DNA from: Desulfurococcaceae archaeon
GTDB lineage: Archaea; Thermoproteota; Thermoprotei_A; Sulfolobales; Desulfurococcaceae
Length of the DNA stretch: 43,064 bases
Reading direction: 5' to 3'
Assembly: GCA_020833225.1 (NCBI GenBank)
Contig: JAJHQS010000008.1
Location: 1-43,064, forward strand
Shown here piece by piece: positions 24,363-33,305 of this stretch (its first letter is position 1; each line of letters begins with the position of its first letter). A program made the position numbers and the translations under genes. Under the pieces are notes generated by a model. That model saw only the letters and a list, made by a program, of their open reading frames with translations, was not told the DNA's origin and did no database searches.

Positions 24363-25118
24363 CTAGCTCTTTATTCTTAAAATAGCTGGTTTAACCCCTT
24401 CACTATCTATACTGTAGAAAACCCAGCCTTGTCTATGCGAAGCCCCCTTCATTTTTAATACTCTAATTTGTCTCACAAAGACAGGTATTTGAGAAGCTAA
24501 GTCTTCAGGTATACTACTAGTCTCTAATACTCCATCCACTAAATGTTCTATTATTAAGAGATAATTTCTTAGTTCATTGGTTGAAGTATGTAGTGTAGCT
24601 ATAGTTATTATGTCACGAGACTTAGCAATATTTGCTCTCAGAGACTTTATGAAAAAGACAAAGCGTGCTGGATCTAATGAGATCATAGCCTCGTTCAGAG
24701 AGTCTATAACTACGAGTCCTCTCCCCTCTAATTTAAATTGTTCAACTATTTTAATAAGAGTAGTTATTGTGTTATCAGGATTCTCAGGTGAGATTTCATC
24801 TATAATACATGGATGAACTCTTCCCCTACGTTGTCTCATAGTATAACTAAATCCATCAATAATACTTAATAATCGCTGAGAACAGTAATTTTCAACCGAT
24901 ATTTTAAACGCTGATAGTTGTTTTAAAACTGTTAGAGGATCATCGTCAAGAGTTAAATAAACTACCGGCTCACCCGCATTAAGTACATCTTTTACGAGAT
25001 GTATTAATATAACACTTTTACCAGAGCCGCCCTCTCCAGCTAGTATTATAAAAGAACCTCTAGGTAAGCCTTCTGGTAGTAGATATCTAAATAAGTCTTG
25101 AGATAATTGTAAAGACAT
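24363..25118 (-). CDS. RecA/KaiC-type ATPase (RadA-like paralogue)
   Basis: 251 residues, ATG with AGGTG about seven bases before it. One RecA-like domain: Walker A GEGGSGKS (about 28-35), Walker B GLVVIDSLNEA, and a TLDDD segment after the second strand as in KaiC-like proteins. No N-terminal HhH domain, so it is not RadA itself. Members of this group in Crenarchaeota include regulators and RadA paralogues that assist recombination. The function here is not decided by the sequence. Confidence 0.85.
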   Translation of the reverse strand: MSLQLSQDLFRYLLPEGLPRGSFIILAGEGGSGKSVILIHLVKDVLNAGEPVVYLTLDDDPLTVLKQLSAFKISVENYCSQRLLSIIDGFSYTMRQRRGRVHPCIIDEISPENPDNTITTLIKIVEQFKLEGRGLVVIDSLNEAMISLDPARFVFFIKSLRANIAKSRDIITIATLHTSTNELRNYLLIIEHLVDGVLETSSIPEDLASQIPVFVRQIRVLKMKGASHRQGWVFYSIDSEGVKPAILRIKS

Positions 25119-25209
25119 CGTCTACACCTCTTTTTCAAAGTTTTACTTAAAGATACTTATTTAACTTTCTACTCTTTAATGTTAATAATCTAGTATCATA
25201 GAGAGTTAA

Positions 25210-25656
25210 TTAAACATATAGTTCATCTTTAATAACATTAGCTAGTATCATTGGATATACTGCAATAACTCCATCTAGATTTTTTATTTCCATGTGTATT
25301 TTTTCTAGTTCTTCACGTGTAGTAGCCCAGATAACAGCCAAGACATCGTGATCTCCTCCTGTAAGCGCTAAGTATTTAACGCACTCCATTTCTTCAAGTA
25401 CTTTTACAATGTCAAAGAGTTTTTCAGGCCTCACATTTATACCAGTAAAGCTCACGTGTTCATAGCCTAAAGACCTCGGATCTACGATAACCGTATACTT
25501 TCTTATAACACCTATTTTTTCAAGTTTTCTCACACGCTTAATAACGGCGACATCAGTTAATTTTACAATTCCAGCTAGTTCTCTAAAAGATATACGGGCA
25601 TTCTTAGCTAATTCCTTAATGATTAACTTGTCGATTTCATCTATCCTGGTTTTCAC
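25210..25656 (-). CDS. Lrp/AsnC-family transcription regulator
   Basis: About 148 residues if translation starts at the GTG at 25656; the open frame extends to 25698 and GTGs at 25665 and 25662 are also possible. The DNA-binding half has IDEIDKLIIKELAKNARISF then RELAGIVKLTDVAVIKRVRKL, the classical Lrp helix-turn-helix. The ligand-binding half (RAM domain) has VKYLALTGGDHDVLAVIWA. Such proteins sense amino acids and control their metabolism. Its start lies inside the end of the upstream gene, so the two are probably co-transcribed. Confidence 0.92.
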   Translation of the reverse strand: MKTRIDEIDKLIIKELAKNARISFRELAGIVKLTDVAVIKRVRKLEKIGVIRKYTVIVDPRSLGYEHVSFTGINVRPEKLFDIVKVLEEMECVKYLALTGGDHDVLAVIWATTREELEKIHMEIKNLDGVIAVYPMILANVIKDELYV

Positions 25657-25960
25657 GATCACCACTCTCTTCGCTACCATGTTTAATTTGAAACACACCT
25701 ATTCTCTTATACTGAAACTCCTCACCTTTGGGCTCAATGTACTCTACGAGCTTAGCATTATATCCCATAGAAACTAATAAGTACGCTAGATCTTCAAGCC
25801 AATCACGTACACCACATGTATGACAAAACGTGCCTGTGAACTCAATAATTACCTTCTCACCATTAACATCAATAATTTTAGCTTGAGCCTCAACACCATG
25901 TAACCTATTATATAGCTCAATGGCTTTATCTAGATCTTCTCGAAACTTACACTTTGACAT
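25637..25960 (-). CDS. Small CxxC protein overlapping the Lrp gene, unknown
   Basis: 107 residues, ATG five bases after GGTGGCG. A central EFTGTFCHTCGVRDWLEDLA places a CxxC at the end of a strand and start of a helix, as in NifU C-terminal domains or thioredoxin-like folds. VIIEFTGTFC resembles the strand before the NifU cysteines. The C-terminus is hydrophilic and its last 20 bases are shared with the regulator gene. Iron-sulfur or metal binding is possible but not shown. Confidence 0.72.
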   Translation of the reverse strand: MSKCKFREDLDKAIELYNRLHGVEAQAKIIDVNGEKVIIEFTGTFCHTCGVRDWLEDLAYLLVSMGYNAKLVEYIEPKGEEFQYKRIGVFQIKHGSEESGDRENQDR

Positions 25961-26138
25961 ATATTCGCCACCAAGCCAACTTAATCTAAAAACTTAATAA
26001 AAACACCGTTTTAAGAATAACTATACGGTACCATGAACGACCCACACGCTTGATCTAAACTTCTCATAGATAAACATGATTATAATCTAGTAAATTATTA
26101 TATGTTTGTAGCGAGATTAGCTAGAGGGTGTAATTAAA

Positions 26139-26657
26139 ATGGGCTTAGAGAAAGACATTTTAGAACTACTTAAGAAAATGCTTAGTTCAAGTGCTGAGGG
26201 GAAAAAAGGCCGAGAGGGATTAGAGCTGGATAAAGTAGATGTGGACTCTCCGCACGGGATATATGTTTATGATTTTAATAAAGAAAAATGGATTCTTAGG
26301 CAAGTTTCAGGTAATCCGGCTTTACCGTGGAGTGATGGTTACTACGTGGTTTATTTTGATAATACGCGGTGTCCTGCATGTAGGAATTATGATAATTACT
26401 GGTTTCCCTTTGTCAAGATCTTTGGGAGGATGTTTCCTGAAGTAAACTATGTAATTGTCCTTTGTGACTGGTTTGCACGCGAGTGTGTTTCTGACGCAGC
26501 TAGTGGCGCTTTTAAGAAATTTGATGTACATGCTTCACCGACAACAATATTACTAAGAGTGAGTAACGGTGAAATTAAAGAGAAAATTGAAACTAGCGGT
26601 GTAAAGAAAATTGATGAATTATTAAAACTAATTACAGAGCTAACTTCAAAGAAGTAA
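26139..26657 (+). CDS. Thioredoxin-fold protein with CPAC active site
   Basis: 172 residues, ATG after AGGGTG. The active-site motif CPAC (Cys78, Cys81) follows a strand (YYVVYFDNTRCPAC), and the conserved cis-proline appears in HASPTTILL. The order matches a thioredoxin domain preceded by about 65 extra residues. No signal peptide is seen, so it should work in the cytoplasm as a disulfide reductase or oxidase. Two further Cys (VLCDWFAREC) are unusual for the fold and might form a second disulfide. Confidence 0.83.
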   Translation: MGLEKDILELLKKMLSSSAEGKKGREGLELDKVDVDSPHGIYVYDFNKEKWILRQVSGNPALPWSDGYYVVYFDNTRCPACRNYDNYWFPFVKIFGRMFPEVNYVIVLCDWFARECVSDAASGAFKKFDVHASPTTILLRVSNGEIKEKIETSGVKKIDELLKLITELTSKK

Positions 26658-27149
26658 ATTTTCTAGTTAAATTTTATAGGAGATCATTATATTGTAAAGC
26701 ATTACATAATGTACTAAGTTCATCGGTGATAGACAATACGATAATTCCCTGAAGCAAATATCTTATTTATAATTAATTCTAATCACCTCTAGTGATTTCT
26801 TTACTGCCCTACCGTATTTTTCATTGGTGAACACGAAGTTATCTAGAAAGCTCTTTGAAAGTGTGAAACGAAAGTTGCAGACTTCAACACGAAAGCACAA
26901 TGTACTACAAGAAAAGCAGTATGCATAATTAGGTCTCACTAAATCTTAGTAATCGGCATTATTGATAAATGTCTTAGCGCTTTTACACCACGGTTTTGGT
27001 ATATGAAGTAGAGCGCGTTTCAGACTATGAGAATTAAACGAGAACATTATGTAATAATTAATGATGTAAAGCTTAAAAGCGTAGGGTTTAAACTCTAACG
27101 CCGAAGTTCTTAGAGAACCAGGAAAATATAGTAAAAATAGTTGGAGCTG
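26658..27149. other. 490-base region with no firm gene
   Basis: The only coding hint is a 58-codon minus-strand frame listed separately. The remainder is AT-rich. ATGATGT at about 27062 recalls a C box but no D box follows at the right distance. Confidence 0.5.
26763..26939 (-). CDS. Possible small Cys-rich protein or gene remnant
   Basis: A 58-codon frame with GTG start: Cys at residues 8, 11, 15 and 21 near the N-terminus (NYAYCFSCSTLCFRVEVC), and a natural-looking C-terminus with NEKYGRAVKKSLEVI. No good ribosome site precedes the GTG and an in-frame stop lies just upstream. It could be a real short metal-binding protein, the tail of a decayed gene, or chance. Confidence 0.25.
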   Translation of the reverse strand: MRPNYAYCFSCSTLCFRVEVCNFRFTLSKSFLDNFVFTNEKYGRAVKKSLEVIRINYK

Positions 27150-27992
27150 TCAGGGAACTTTCCCTATATTATCGGCAACAAGCTCTACAAATTTCTTAAT
27201 TTCACTTAAACAGCCATAAGCTCTCACTACTCCGGTAATATAAAGTATAAACCCGATCAATCCTGTAATATTAGGTATTATGGGTATAGGTATATTAATT
27301 ATTAGTGATGTTAAGAGGAAGAGTATAAGGGCTATCCTAAGAAAGCTTGTTGCATCACTCAACTTCCAAGTTTCCACAGTATAGATATAGAACTCTTCTG
27401 GTTTTAAAATATTATTTAAAAACGAAGTAAACTCATCTTTAATAGTATTAAAGATAGCGACAAGAACTAGGTTGATTATTGTGCTTAGAATGTATATTAA
27501 AGTACCAATTAACCTTATTATTAGTAATAGCGTAGTAAGTTCTTCGGTAATTTCAGGGAAAAATCCTTTACTAGTAGTTGTGGCAACGATATCGTTTATT
27601 TTACTAATAGTGACATAGATTAGATACATTGTAAATGGTTCTTGAATTATTAGAGTAATTATTAGTAAAAATGCAATTAGCTTATATCGATTAAAACTAT
27701 TACTCCACTTCACAAGACTCATCGTAGCGTCATAATAGAGGAGTATTGGTGTAAGTCCAATTATAAAAGCTACGGCAAATGCTGTGATCACGAGACTTGG
27801 ATTTATTGATCCACCTGTAGTAATTATATACACTACGCCAGTAGCTATGGATATATTTATAATGGTGATTAATATAATAGCGATAACAAGAGTAGATAAG
27901 TATTGTTGAAGTCTTGCAACTCCTTTAGAAATATATACAAAGTGATGCGAGAAATGCTTCATGTTATAAGCACCAGTACTGGTGTTAGCCAA
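27150..27992 (-). CDS. Polytopic membrane protein at the end of the dehydrogenase operon, unknown
   Basis: 280 residues from TTG 27992, overlapping the previous stop by 8 bases; an ATG at 27962 preceded by GGTG is an alternative start. About six hydrophobic segments are visible (near 32-55, 65-88, 107-128, 155-182, 215-235, 238-258). No charged or metal-binding residues repeat inside them. Its place after an iron-sulfur flavoprotein complex suggests a membrane partner or a transporter for the substrate, but this is inference. Confidence 0.75.
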   Translation of the reverse strand: MANTSTGAYNMKHFSHHFVYISKGVARLQQYLSTLVIAIILITIINISIATGVVYIITTGGSINPSLVITAFAVAFIIGLTPILLYYDATMSLVKWSNSFNRYKLIAFLLIITLIIQEPFTMYLIYVTISKINDIVATTTSKGFFPEITEELTTLLLIIRLIGTLIYILSTIINLVLVAIFNTIKDEFTSFLNNILKPEEFYIYTVETWKLSDATSFLRIALILFLLTSLIINIPIPIIPNITGLIGFILYITGVVRAYGCLSEIKKFVELVADNIGKVP

Positions 27993-29127
27993 CTATGGCT
28001 ATCTCTTTTACTAGCTTACCTATTTTAAATCTTTCAAGTGTTAAGTTCTCAGCTATGGGTATACTGGGCTTTCCATTTAAAACCCAATCTGCTATAAGTA
28101 ATCCTGTTATAGGCCCCATCATTAATCCATGTCCACTAAAGCCTGCAGCTACGTAGAGGTTTTCGTACGGATATATGGGTCCATATATTGGGTGATGATC
28201 TGGCGTTGTCTCATAATATCCTATCCAGTAGCGTAATATGTTAACATATTTTAATATTGGTAATAGCTCTATGATGGGCTTAATAGTGAGTCCTATGACA
28301 TCTATGCGGTGTGATGTGAGTAGTGCTTCAGGAATGTCTGCAATATTTCGCGCAAATATTATGCCTCCATGCTCTGTTTGCGTGACGTAAGGTGCACCTG
28401 GAGTGTCCCAATCAATTATTAGTGCAGGCTTTAATATCTCGGCATAAGGTTCTGTTATAATGGGATGCCTAGTTTCATCAATAACAGGGAACTCTATGTT
28501 AACTGTGGCGAGGAGCTCACGTGTACCTTTACCACCAGCAGATACTATAAAGATGTCTCCATAAATTTCACCTTTACTTGTAATAGCACTTTTAACTCTG
28601 TAACCACTCGAATTAAGCCTAATAGCCTTAGTATAGAAGTGAAAAATTACACCTAAAGTCTTCAATTTCAAGTAAAGCTTAACAAGGTTTTCAAATATGG
28701 GCATTCTTCCAGCCGTTGGATCAAAAAGTGCACCAGCAATAATGTCCTTGTTAAGACCAGGCTGTACATGTTCAACTTCATCAATGCTGAGAACTCTTGT
28801 AGGAATACCGTAATTTCTATGAAATACTGAGAGTTTTTCGAAGATTTCAAGGGTCTCAGGTTTTCTTGCAATCCACAAGTAACCGGACTGCTTAAGTTCT
28901 AATCCCAATTCACTCCTATAGTTTAACCAGAGCTCAATACTCCTCTTCATTAATATAACGTGTTCTGGCGACGTAAAAGAAGATCTAAAACACCCAATGT
29001 TCCTCCCAGACCCCCCGGCACTCAGGTATTTCTCTTCTATTACAATTATATCTCTAATACCGCGCTTCAACAGCTCATATGCTATAAAGAGGCCACTTAT
29101 ACCTCCACCTATAACTATAATTCTCAC
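27985..29127 (-). CDS. FAD-dependent amine/imino-acid dehydrogenase, catalytic beta-type subunit (DAO family)
   Basis: 380 residues. GTG start overlaps the previous stop as GTGA. The FAD motif RIIVIGGGISGLFIAYELL opens the protein. GGSGRNIGCFR (about 38-48) is where the family carries or faces the flavin, and YVAAGFSGHGLMMGP (near 340) is the conserved C-terminal FAD contact. The family includes glycine/sarcosine oxidase, D-amino acid and L-proline dehydrogenases. In the four-gene setting here it matches the beta subunit of archaeal dye-linked proline dehydrogenase (PDH1) or bacterial D-hydroxyproline dehydrogenase. Which amine it uses is open. Confidence 0.86.
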   Translation of the reverse strand: MRIIVIGGGISGLFIAYELLKRGIRDIIVIEEKYLSAGGSGRNIGCFRSSFTSPEHVILMKRSIELWLNYRSELGLELKQSGYLWIARKPETLEIFEKLSVFHRNYGIPTRVLSIDEVEHVQPGLNKDIIAGALFDPTAGRMPIFENLVKLYLKLKTLGVIFHFYTKAIRLNSSGYRVKSAITSKGEIYGDIFIVSAGGKGTRELLATVNIEFPVIDETRHPIITEPYAEILKPALIIDWDTPGAPYVTQTEHGGIIFARNIADIPEALLTSHRIDVIGLTIKPIIELLPILKYVNILRYWIGYYETTPDHHPIYGPIYPYENLYVAAGFSGHGLMMGPITGLLIADWVLNGKPSIPIAENLTLERFKIGKLVKEIAIVG

Positions 29128-29408
29128 TCTATAACACCAGCTAAAAGTACTCTAGCTGGAATAGGAACTATTGGTGGTCTAACACGATACTCAGAGATTA
29201 CTTCTTCAATTCTCCTTCCAGTAAGCTTTGCAAATATTCTAGCTGCTAATAATAGACAGCTTCTTCCCTGGCAAGGTCCAAACCCGATCTTCAAGTATTT
29301 TCTTAAAACCTCGAAGTCATCTATACCAGTCTCAACAGCATTAATAATGTCCTCGATTGTTACGTCATTGCAGCGACAAATAATTATCGGCTTCTTCTCG
29401 CCCAGCAA
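29124..29408 (-). CDS. BFD-like [2Fe-2S] subunit of the dehydrogenase complex
   Basis: 94 residues, TTG start behind AGAGGTG. Four cysteines in the pattern CxC, about 32 residues, CxxxxC (Cys 11, 13, 46, 51; IICRCNDVTIED and GFGPCQGRSC) are those of bacterioferritin-associated-ferredoxin domains. In multisubunit amine dehydrogenases this small protein or domain relays electrons between the two flavoproteins. It is coupled by a 4-base overlap to the beta subunit. Confidence 0.88.
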   Translation of the reverse strand: MLGEKKPIIICRCNDVTIEDIINAVETGIDDFEVLRKYLKIGFGPCQGRSCLLLAARIFAKLTGRRIEEVISEYRVRPPIVPIPARVLLAGVIE

Positions 29409-29419
29409 GTAAAGATAAC

Positions 29420-29433
29420 ACCTCTTAAGAGGT
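29420..29433 (-). promoter_or_regulatory. Palindrome covering the ribosome site of the BFD-like gene
   Basis: ACCTCTTAAGAGGT is a perfect 14-base palindrome that includes the AGAGGT ribosome site. Pairing within the mRNA would hide the site; two mRNAs could also pair. The arrangement resembles the one before the Lon-like gene at 10655. Confidence 0.35.
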
Positions 29434-29503
29434 AAAAGTCTAAGGTTTTTATTTTAAAATACTGGAAAGTAAATATAAATACTTATTCGTTAATTGGAAA
29501 GGG

Positions 29504-30010
29504 CTATTTAAGAGGCTTTGACAATATAGCTCTTACTTCGAGACCTAAGCCTTTTGGAACTTTAATAGTGATCACGTAGGTCTTATTTCTCTCCCACACT
29601 CTTATAACAACACCTTCACCTAATATCTCACCACTCCTGCTAAGTATCATGACCTTATCTCCAACTCTAGGTACCGGGAGGAGTTCGTGGGGTATAGTAA
29701 CATAATCAGCGTCTTGCTTTGATATATCTACTACAAAAGCGGCTAAACCTGGACATACGGCTACACATATACCACACCCAGTACACTTATCCCACACTAT
29801 TTTAGGTAACGCTATAATACTTTCCATTTGAATAGCTTTACTTGGGCAAAATGGTACACAGATATTACAGGGTATTTCTTCGGGGCATTCGAGTATGGCT
29901 ACAGGGCCTTTTAAGAGTCTTTCCTGTGGTGGTAACAAATTAAGTCTCTTTAACTCCTCTAACTTAATAACGCCTGTTTCTCGAAACGTGAACTTCTCCA
30001 CATAGATCAC
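29504..30010 (-). CDS. Two-cluster ferredoxin-like subunit of the dehydrogenase complex
   Basis: 168 residues, GTG start overlapping the alpha-subunit stop as GTGA. Two 4Fe-4S motifs: CPEEIPCNICVPFCP (Cys 42, 48, 51, 55) and CTGCGICVAVCP (Cys 76, 79, 82, 86). The C-terminal 70 residues form a beta-rich domain (RVGDKVMILSRSGEILGEG) like that in HdrA-type or PDH delta proteins. It should carry electrons from the flavin subunits to a downstream acceptor. Confidence 0.86.
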   Translation of the reverse strand: MIYVEKFTFRETGVIKLEELKRLNLLPPQERLLKGPVAILECPEEIPCNICVPFCPSKAIQMESIIALPKIVWDKCTGCGICVAVCPGLAAFVVDISKQDADYVTIPHELLPVPRVGDKVMILSRSGEILGEGVVIRVWERNKTYVITIKVPKGLGLEVRAILSKPLK

Positions 30011-31509
30011 CCAAATGAAACTGGTGATGGGAACTTCTTCCTCAGATCTTCAAGCTCATTAATACTTATAGTTACAGCCTCTTTACCTCTTTTAGCTCTT
30101 AAGAGTAATGGTGAGGCTCTATACTCCTCCCAGAGGAATTTTAAGACCTTTTCAGCCTCCTCGAGAGCTTTACTCGACCTTGATGTATCAACTAGTCGAG
30201 AAACTATAGCTAAGGAGGCTATTTTACCCTCAAGCATGGCCGCGGTGGCTTCTTCAATGCCTGAGATGTCGCCAGCTATATACATATTCTTCACTGTTGT
30301 CTCCAGGAACCTTGTCCTAACGGGTACAAAGCCTCCAAGCTCTGGCATATATTTTACAACAGCTCCAGCTTGAATAGCAAGTCTAGAGTCGGGTTCTAGA
30401 CCAATAGCTAATAGTACTAAATCCACGTCAAACTCTTTCTCAGTACCCGGTAGAGGATTAAATTTTTCATCAACAGCTATTATAGTGGCTTTTCTGACTC
30501 TAACGTCTCCTTCAACATACTTAATAGTATGTCTCGTGAGGATCGGAATACCATATCTTCTAATTTTAGCTGCATGAATAAACCATCCACCGATTTCTGG
30601 TAGAATCTCGATCACGGCGCGAACTCTCACACCAGCCTGTAGTAGTTGGTAAGCTACTATAAGGCCGACATTACCAGACCCTACTACTAAAGCACTTTCA
30701 CCAGGTTTAACACCGAACTCGTTCATAATGGTTTGTGCTCCACCAGCACCGATAACCCCAGGGAGATCATTATTTGGAAAATCTAAATATTTCTCTTGTG
30801 CACCTGTGGCAATAATGAGGGCTTTAGGCTTTATAATATAATGGGCATTTTCACCTACGACACCTACATAGCCACCTCTAAATACACCATACGCTATAGT
30901 ACTCATTAGAACTCTAATTCTCTTTTCTAAAGCAATCTTCTTTGCCAATTCTTCAGCTATTTGGAAGCCACGAAGACCTCCGAAAAGTTCTACATTACCA
31001 AAAAACTTATGTGTTTGTTTAAGAAGCTGCCCACCAAGCTTAAAGTGCTCGTCAACTATCACTACATTTAAATCATAATTAGCAGCTGTTAACGCGGCAA
31101 TGAGTCCTGCTGGACCCCCACCAATAACTAAAACGTCTGTCTCAATCTTCTCGCTAGAAGCAGGCTTATAATCCTCCAAAATACTACTTTTTGCAAGTAA
31201 ACCCCAGCCACGTTGTCTCTCAACTACTAAGCCTTCTCGCACTGGATATTTACAAGCTTTAATGTTTGGAACGCCATTAATAGTCATGAAACAACTACTA
31301 CACTTACCAATCATGCAAAAAGGTCCGCGAGGTCTACTAAATTTAGGACTCCAACTAAAGACATCTACACCAAGAGCATACAATGCTACAGCTACGCTCT
31401 CCCCCTCATAAGCCTCGATAGGATGTCCTTCAAAATAAAATATCACTCTTTTTCCACGGTTAAAAGTTATTATTGGGTGCTCGTAAATTCTTCTATCTAT
31501 ATGTGGCAA
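30007..31509 (-). CDS. Alpha subunit: 2Fe-2S plus FAD/NAD(P)-binding oxidoreductase of the dehydrogenase complex
   Basis: 500 residues. N-terminal Fer2-type domain (about 1-105) with CMIGKCSSC and a later Cys (Cys 65, 70, 73, 86). Then a two-dinucleotide-fold flavoprotein: VLVIGGGPAGLIAA (about 126-139), VVGSGNVGLIVA for the second nucleotide, and AGDISGIEEATAAMLEG near the end. This domain order is that of proline dehydrogenase PDH1 alpha, hydrogen cyanide synthase HcnB and sarcosine oxidase alpha. It probably passes electrons from the beta subunit to a nicotinamide or dye-like acceptor. It is the first gene of a five-gene operon; TTG start behind AGGGGA. Confidence 0.88.
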   Translation of the reverse strand: MPHIDRRIYEHPIITFNRGKRVIFYFEGHPIEAYEGESVAVALYALGVDVFSWSPKFSRPRGPFCMIGKCSSCFMTINGVPNIKACKYPVREGLVVERQRGWGLLAKSSILEDYKPASSEKIETDVLVIGGGPAGLIAALTAANYDLNVVIVDEHFKLGGQLLKQTHKFFGNVELFGGLRGFQIAEELAKKIALEKRIRVLMSTIAYGVFRGGYVGVVGENAHYIIKPKALIIATGAQEKYLDFPNNDLPGVIGAGGAQTIMNEFGVKPGESALVVGSGNVGLIVAYQLLQAGVRVRAVIEILPEIGGWFIHAAKIRRYGIPILTRHTIKYVEGDVRVRKATIIAVDEKFNPLPGTEKEFDVDLVLLAIGLEPDSRLAIQAGAVVKYMPELGGFVPVRTRFLETTVKNMYIAGDISGIEEATAAMLEGKIASLAIVSRLVDTSRSSKALEEAEKVLKFLWEEYRASPLLLRAKRGKEAVTISINELEDLRKKFPSPVSFG

Positions 31510-31869
31510 TAAGATGCTTCCCCTACTTATGTAGTTCAGTAACTATTTTTATGTTACATCGTGAATTTTAATTTTTATAATAATTATTCGAAAGAACACT
31601 ACTCATAGAGCTCAGGGACATTATTAAACTGGGTCTTAGATGCTACAACTAGATCTTGTTAATGCATCATTGCCAAACACTATCCCTATAATGACTATTG
31701 AGTATATATATGTATTTAACATGAATTTATGGTGGTAAAATATTTGGGTTAAAAAGTAATTGCTCAGTCTTAAGATATTGTATAATTGGACATACTGAGT
31801 ATTAGTTTAGGATATTAATTACTCTTTTAGTTAGAAATATTTTAGAGCTAGGGTTAAGAGTGTTCATTC
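31510..31869. other. 360-base divergent intergenic region
   Basis: It separates the dehydrogenase operon from the nuclease-like gene and must hold both promoters. AATATTTTAGA near 31839 fits a TATA box for the GTG at 31870. CTCAGT (31763-31768) and ACTGAG (31794-31799) can pair around a 25-base loop. No gene is seen. Confidence 0.5.
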
Positions 31870-33228
31870 GTGAGTAGATCTGTTATTTTAAATTTGACTA
31901 AGTGTTTAAATGTATTAGAAGACGTTAAAAAATGTGTAAAAACCCTTCCAGGTAGGAGAATAAAGCTAATAAGTCCCCATTGCGAAGAATACCTCGATAC
32001 TTTTAGAGAATGCACTGTTTATGCTTATGCTGAGAGTGGTGTTCTCGATGAGGCTCGTAGAGATGTGAATCTACTTATTAAGTTCTTAGATAGTGCTGTG
32101 AGTTCTGTTAGTGGTAGAGGTTGGCTTCTCTCAAGGGAAATGAGTAGTTTTGTGAAAAACCCGGTAGAGCACTTAAAAAAGAAGCTTACACTATACCTCT
32201 ATGATCTATTGAGAGGCAAACTTAGTCTTGAAGACTATGCGTCTAAGGCTAAGGCTGCTGTAACTTCTAGTTTAAATACTAATATGAGAACCCTCTACGA
32301 GGTGTGGGTTTTGACCTCTCTACTACGTGGTTTCGGTAAACTCGGCGGTAAATTAATATACCCTGAGCATGGCTATGTACACTTTGATAGAGCTGGTAAA
32401 CAGAAAGCGGGTATTTTACCGCCAAATTTCGCTGTGAGTATTCCTGGAAGAGGATCTTTAAGCCTCTTTCTCGAAGCACCGCGCCCGATTGGTTGGAGGG
32501 ATTTTAAAGACCTAAAGACAGTGTGGAGACTTTATACTACTTTAAGACCAGATATAATGGTGTATTCTGGGCTCATAACTAATATAGTTGATCTCAATAA
32601 CCCTGATTTACCGATATTAAGACCACAAGTGATAATTGAATGTAAAGAACAGAATGACTGGTATATCAGAGCACGCGAATTAAAAGGTCCTCTTGTATCA
32701 ACATTTACTTTTGATGAATGGTTTAAACGATGGCTTTCAGGTTTATGGAGTGGTTTAGCAGATGTTCTCGGTGTTAATAGTGATGTTCTCAGAGAAATTG
32801 TTGAAGGTAAGAGGCGTGGTGTTAGAGTTACAGAGGTTCAATTAGTATTGTTCTATAAGAGCGTATATAAGCCGGAGGAATTTTTCTTGGTTTCTAAACC
32901 GATACTTCCAAGTAACACGAGGAGATTTCTTGAAAATGAAGGTGTAATTGTACTTGAAGGCATACAAATAGGCTGTGAAAAATGTCTTGAAAACGTAGTT
33001 GAACACTTAGTAAAGTATGCTAAATTCCCAGTAGAGGAGGGCGATAGAAGTAGGGTTTTAATCGATAAATTATTAAGAGAACTTCTATCTCACGGAATAC
33101 ACTTAACAGAGAGTGAGCTCATAGATTATATTGAAAAATACATTTTAGAGAATATTGGGGGCTTTTTAAACTATTTACTTACTAAGAAAGAGAGTAAGAG
33201 AGTCATGGTTGAAGAAACAACTATATAG
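31870..33228 (+). CDS. Putative PD-(D/E)XK-superfamily nuclease, unassigned
   Basis: 452 residues, GTG start, probably leaderless. RPDIMVYSG (Asp228) and, after a hydrophobic strand, VIIECKE (Glu257, Lys259) form the PD...ExK pattern of restriction-enzyme-like nucleases; TLYEVWVLTSLL (Glu144) supplies the upstream helix acid and resembles the YE-W helix of McrC-like and DUF2357 proteins. Residues 1-130 are helical with several Cys; the last 100 residues look like a separate helical module. No methylase, helicase or CRISPR gene is close. It may act alone in defence or repair, or belong with the next gene; this is inference. Confidence 0.62.
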   Translation: MSRSVILNLTKCLNVLEDVKKCVKTLPGRRIKLISPHCEEYLDTFRECTVYAYAESGVLDEARRDVNLLIKFLDSAVSSVSGRGWLLSREMSSFVKNPVEHLKKKLTLYLYDLLRGKLSLEDYASKAKAAVTSSLNTNMRTLYEVWVLTSLLRGFGKLGGKLIYPEHGYVHFDRAGKQKAGILPPNFAVSIPGRGSLSLFLEAPRPIGWRDFKDLKTVWRLYTTLRPDIMVYSGLITNIVDLNNPDLPILRPQVIIECKEQNDWYIRARELKGPLVSTFTFDEWFKRWLSGLWSGLADVLGVNSDVLREIVEGKRRGVRVTEVQLVLFYKSVYKPEEFFLVSKPILPSNTRRFLENEGVIVLEGIQIGCEKCLENVVEHLVKYAKFPVEEGDRSRVLIDKLLRELLSHGIHLTESELIDYIEKYILENIGGFLNYLLTKKESKRVMVEETTI

Positions 33229-33305
33229 TAAATTTAAGAAGCACTTCACATCCTACTAATTAAACTATTTAAAATTTAAAATAAGAATATTTGTGTGGTT
33301 TATGT

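Noticed and set aside
31763-31799. CTCAGT/ACTGAG pairing in the divergent intergenic region
   Set aside because: Six base pairs over a 25-base loop is too weak and too common to call.
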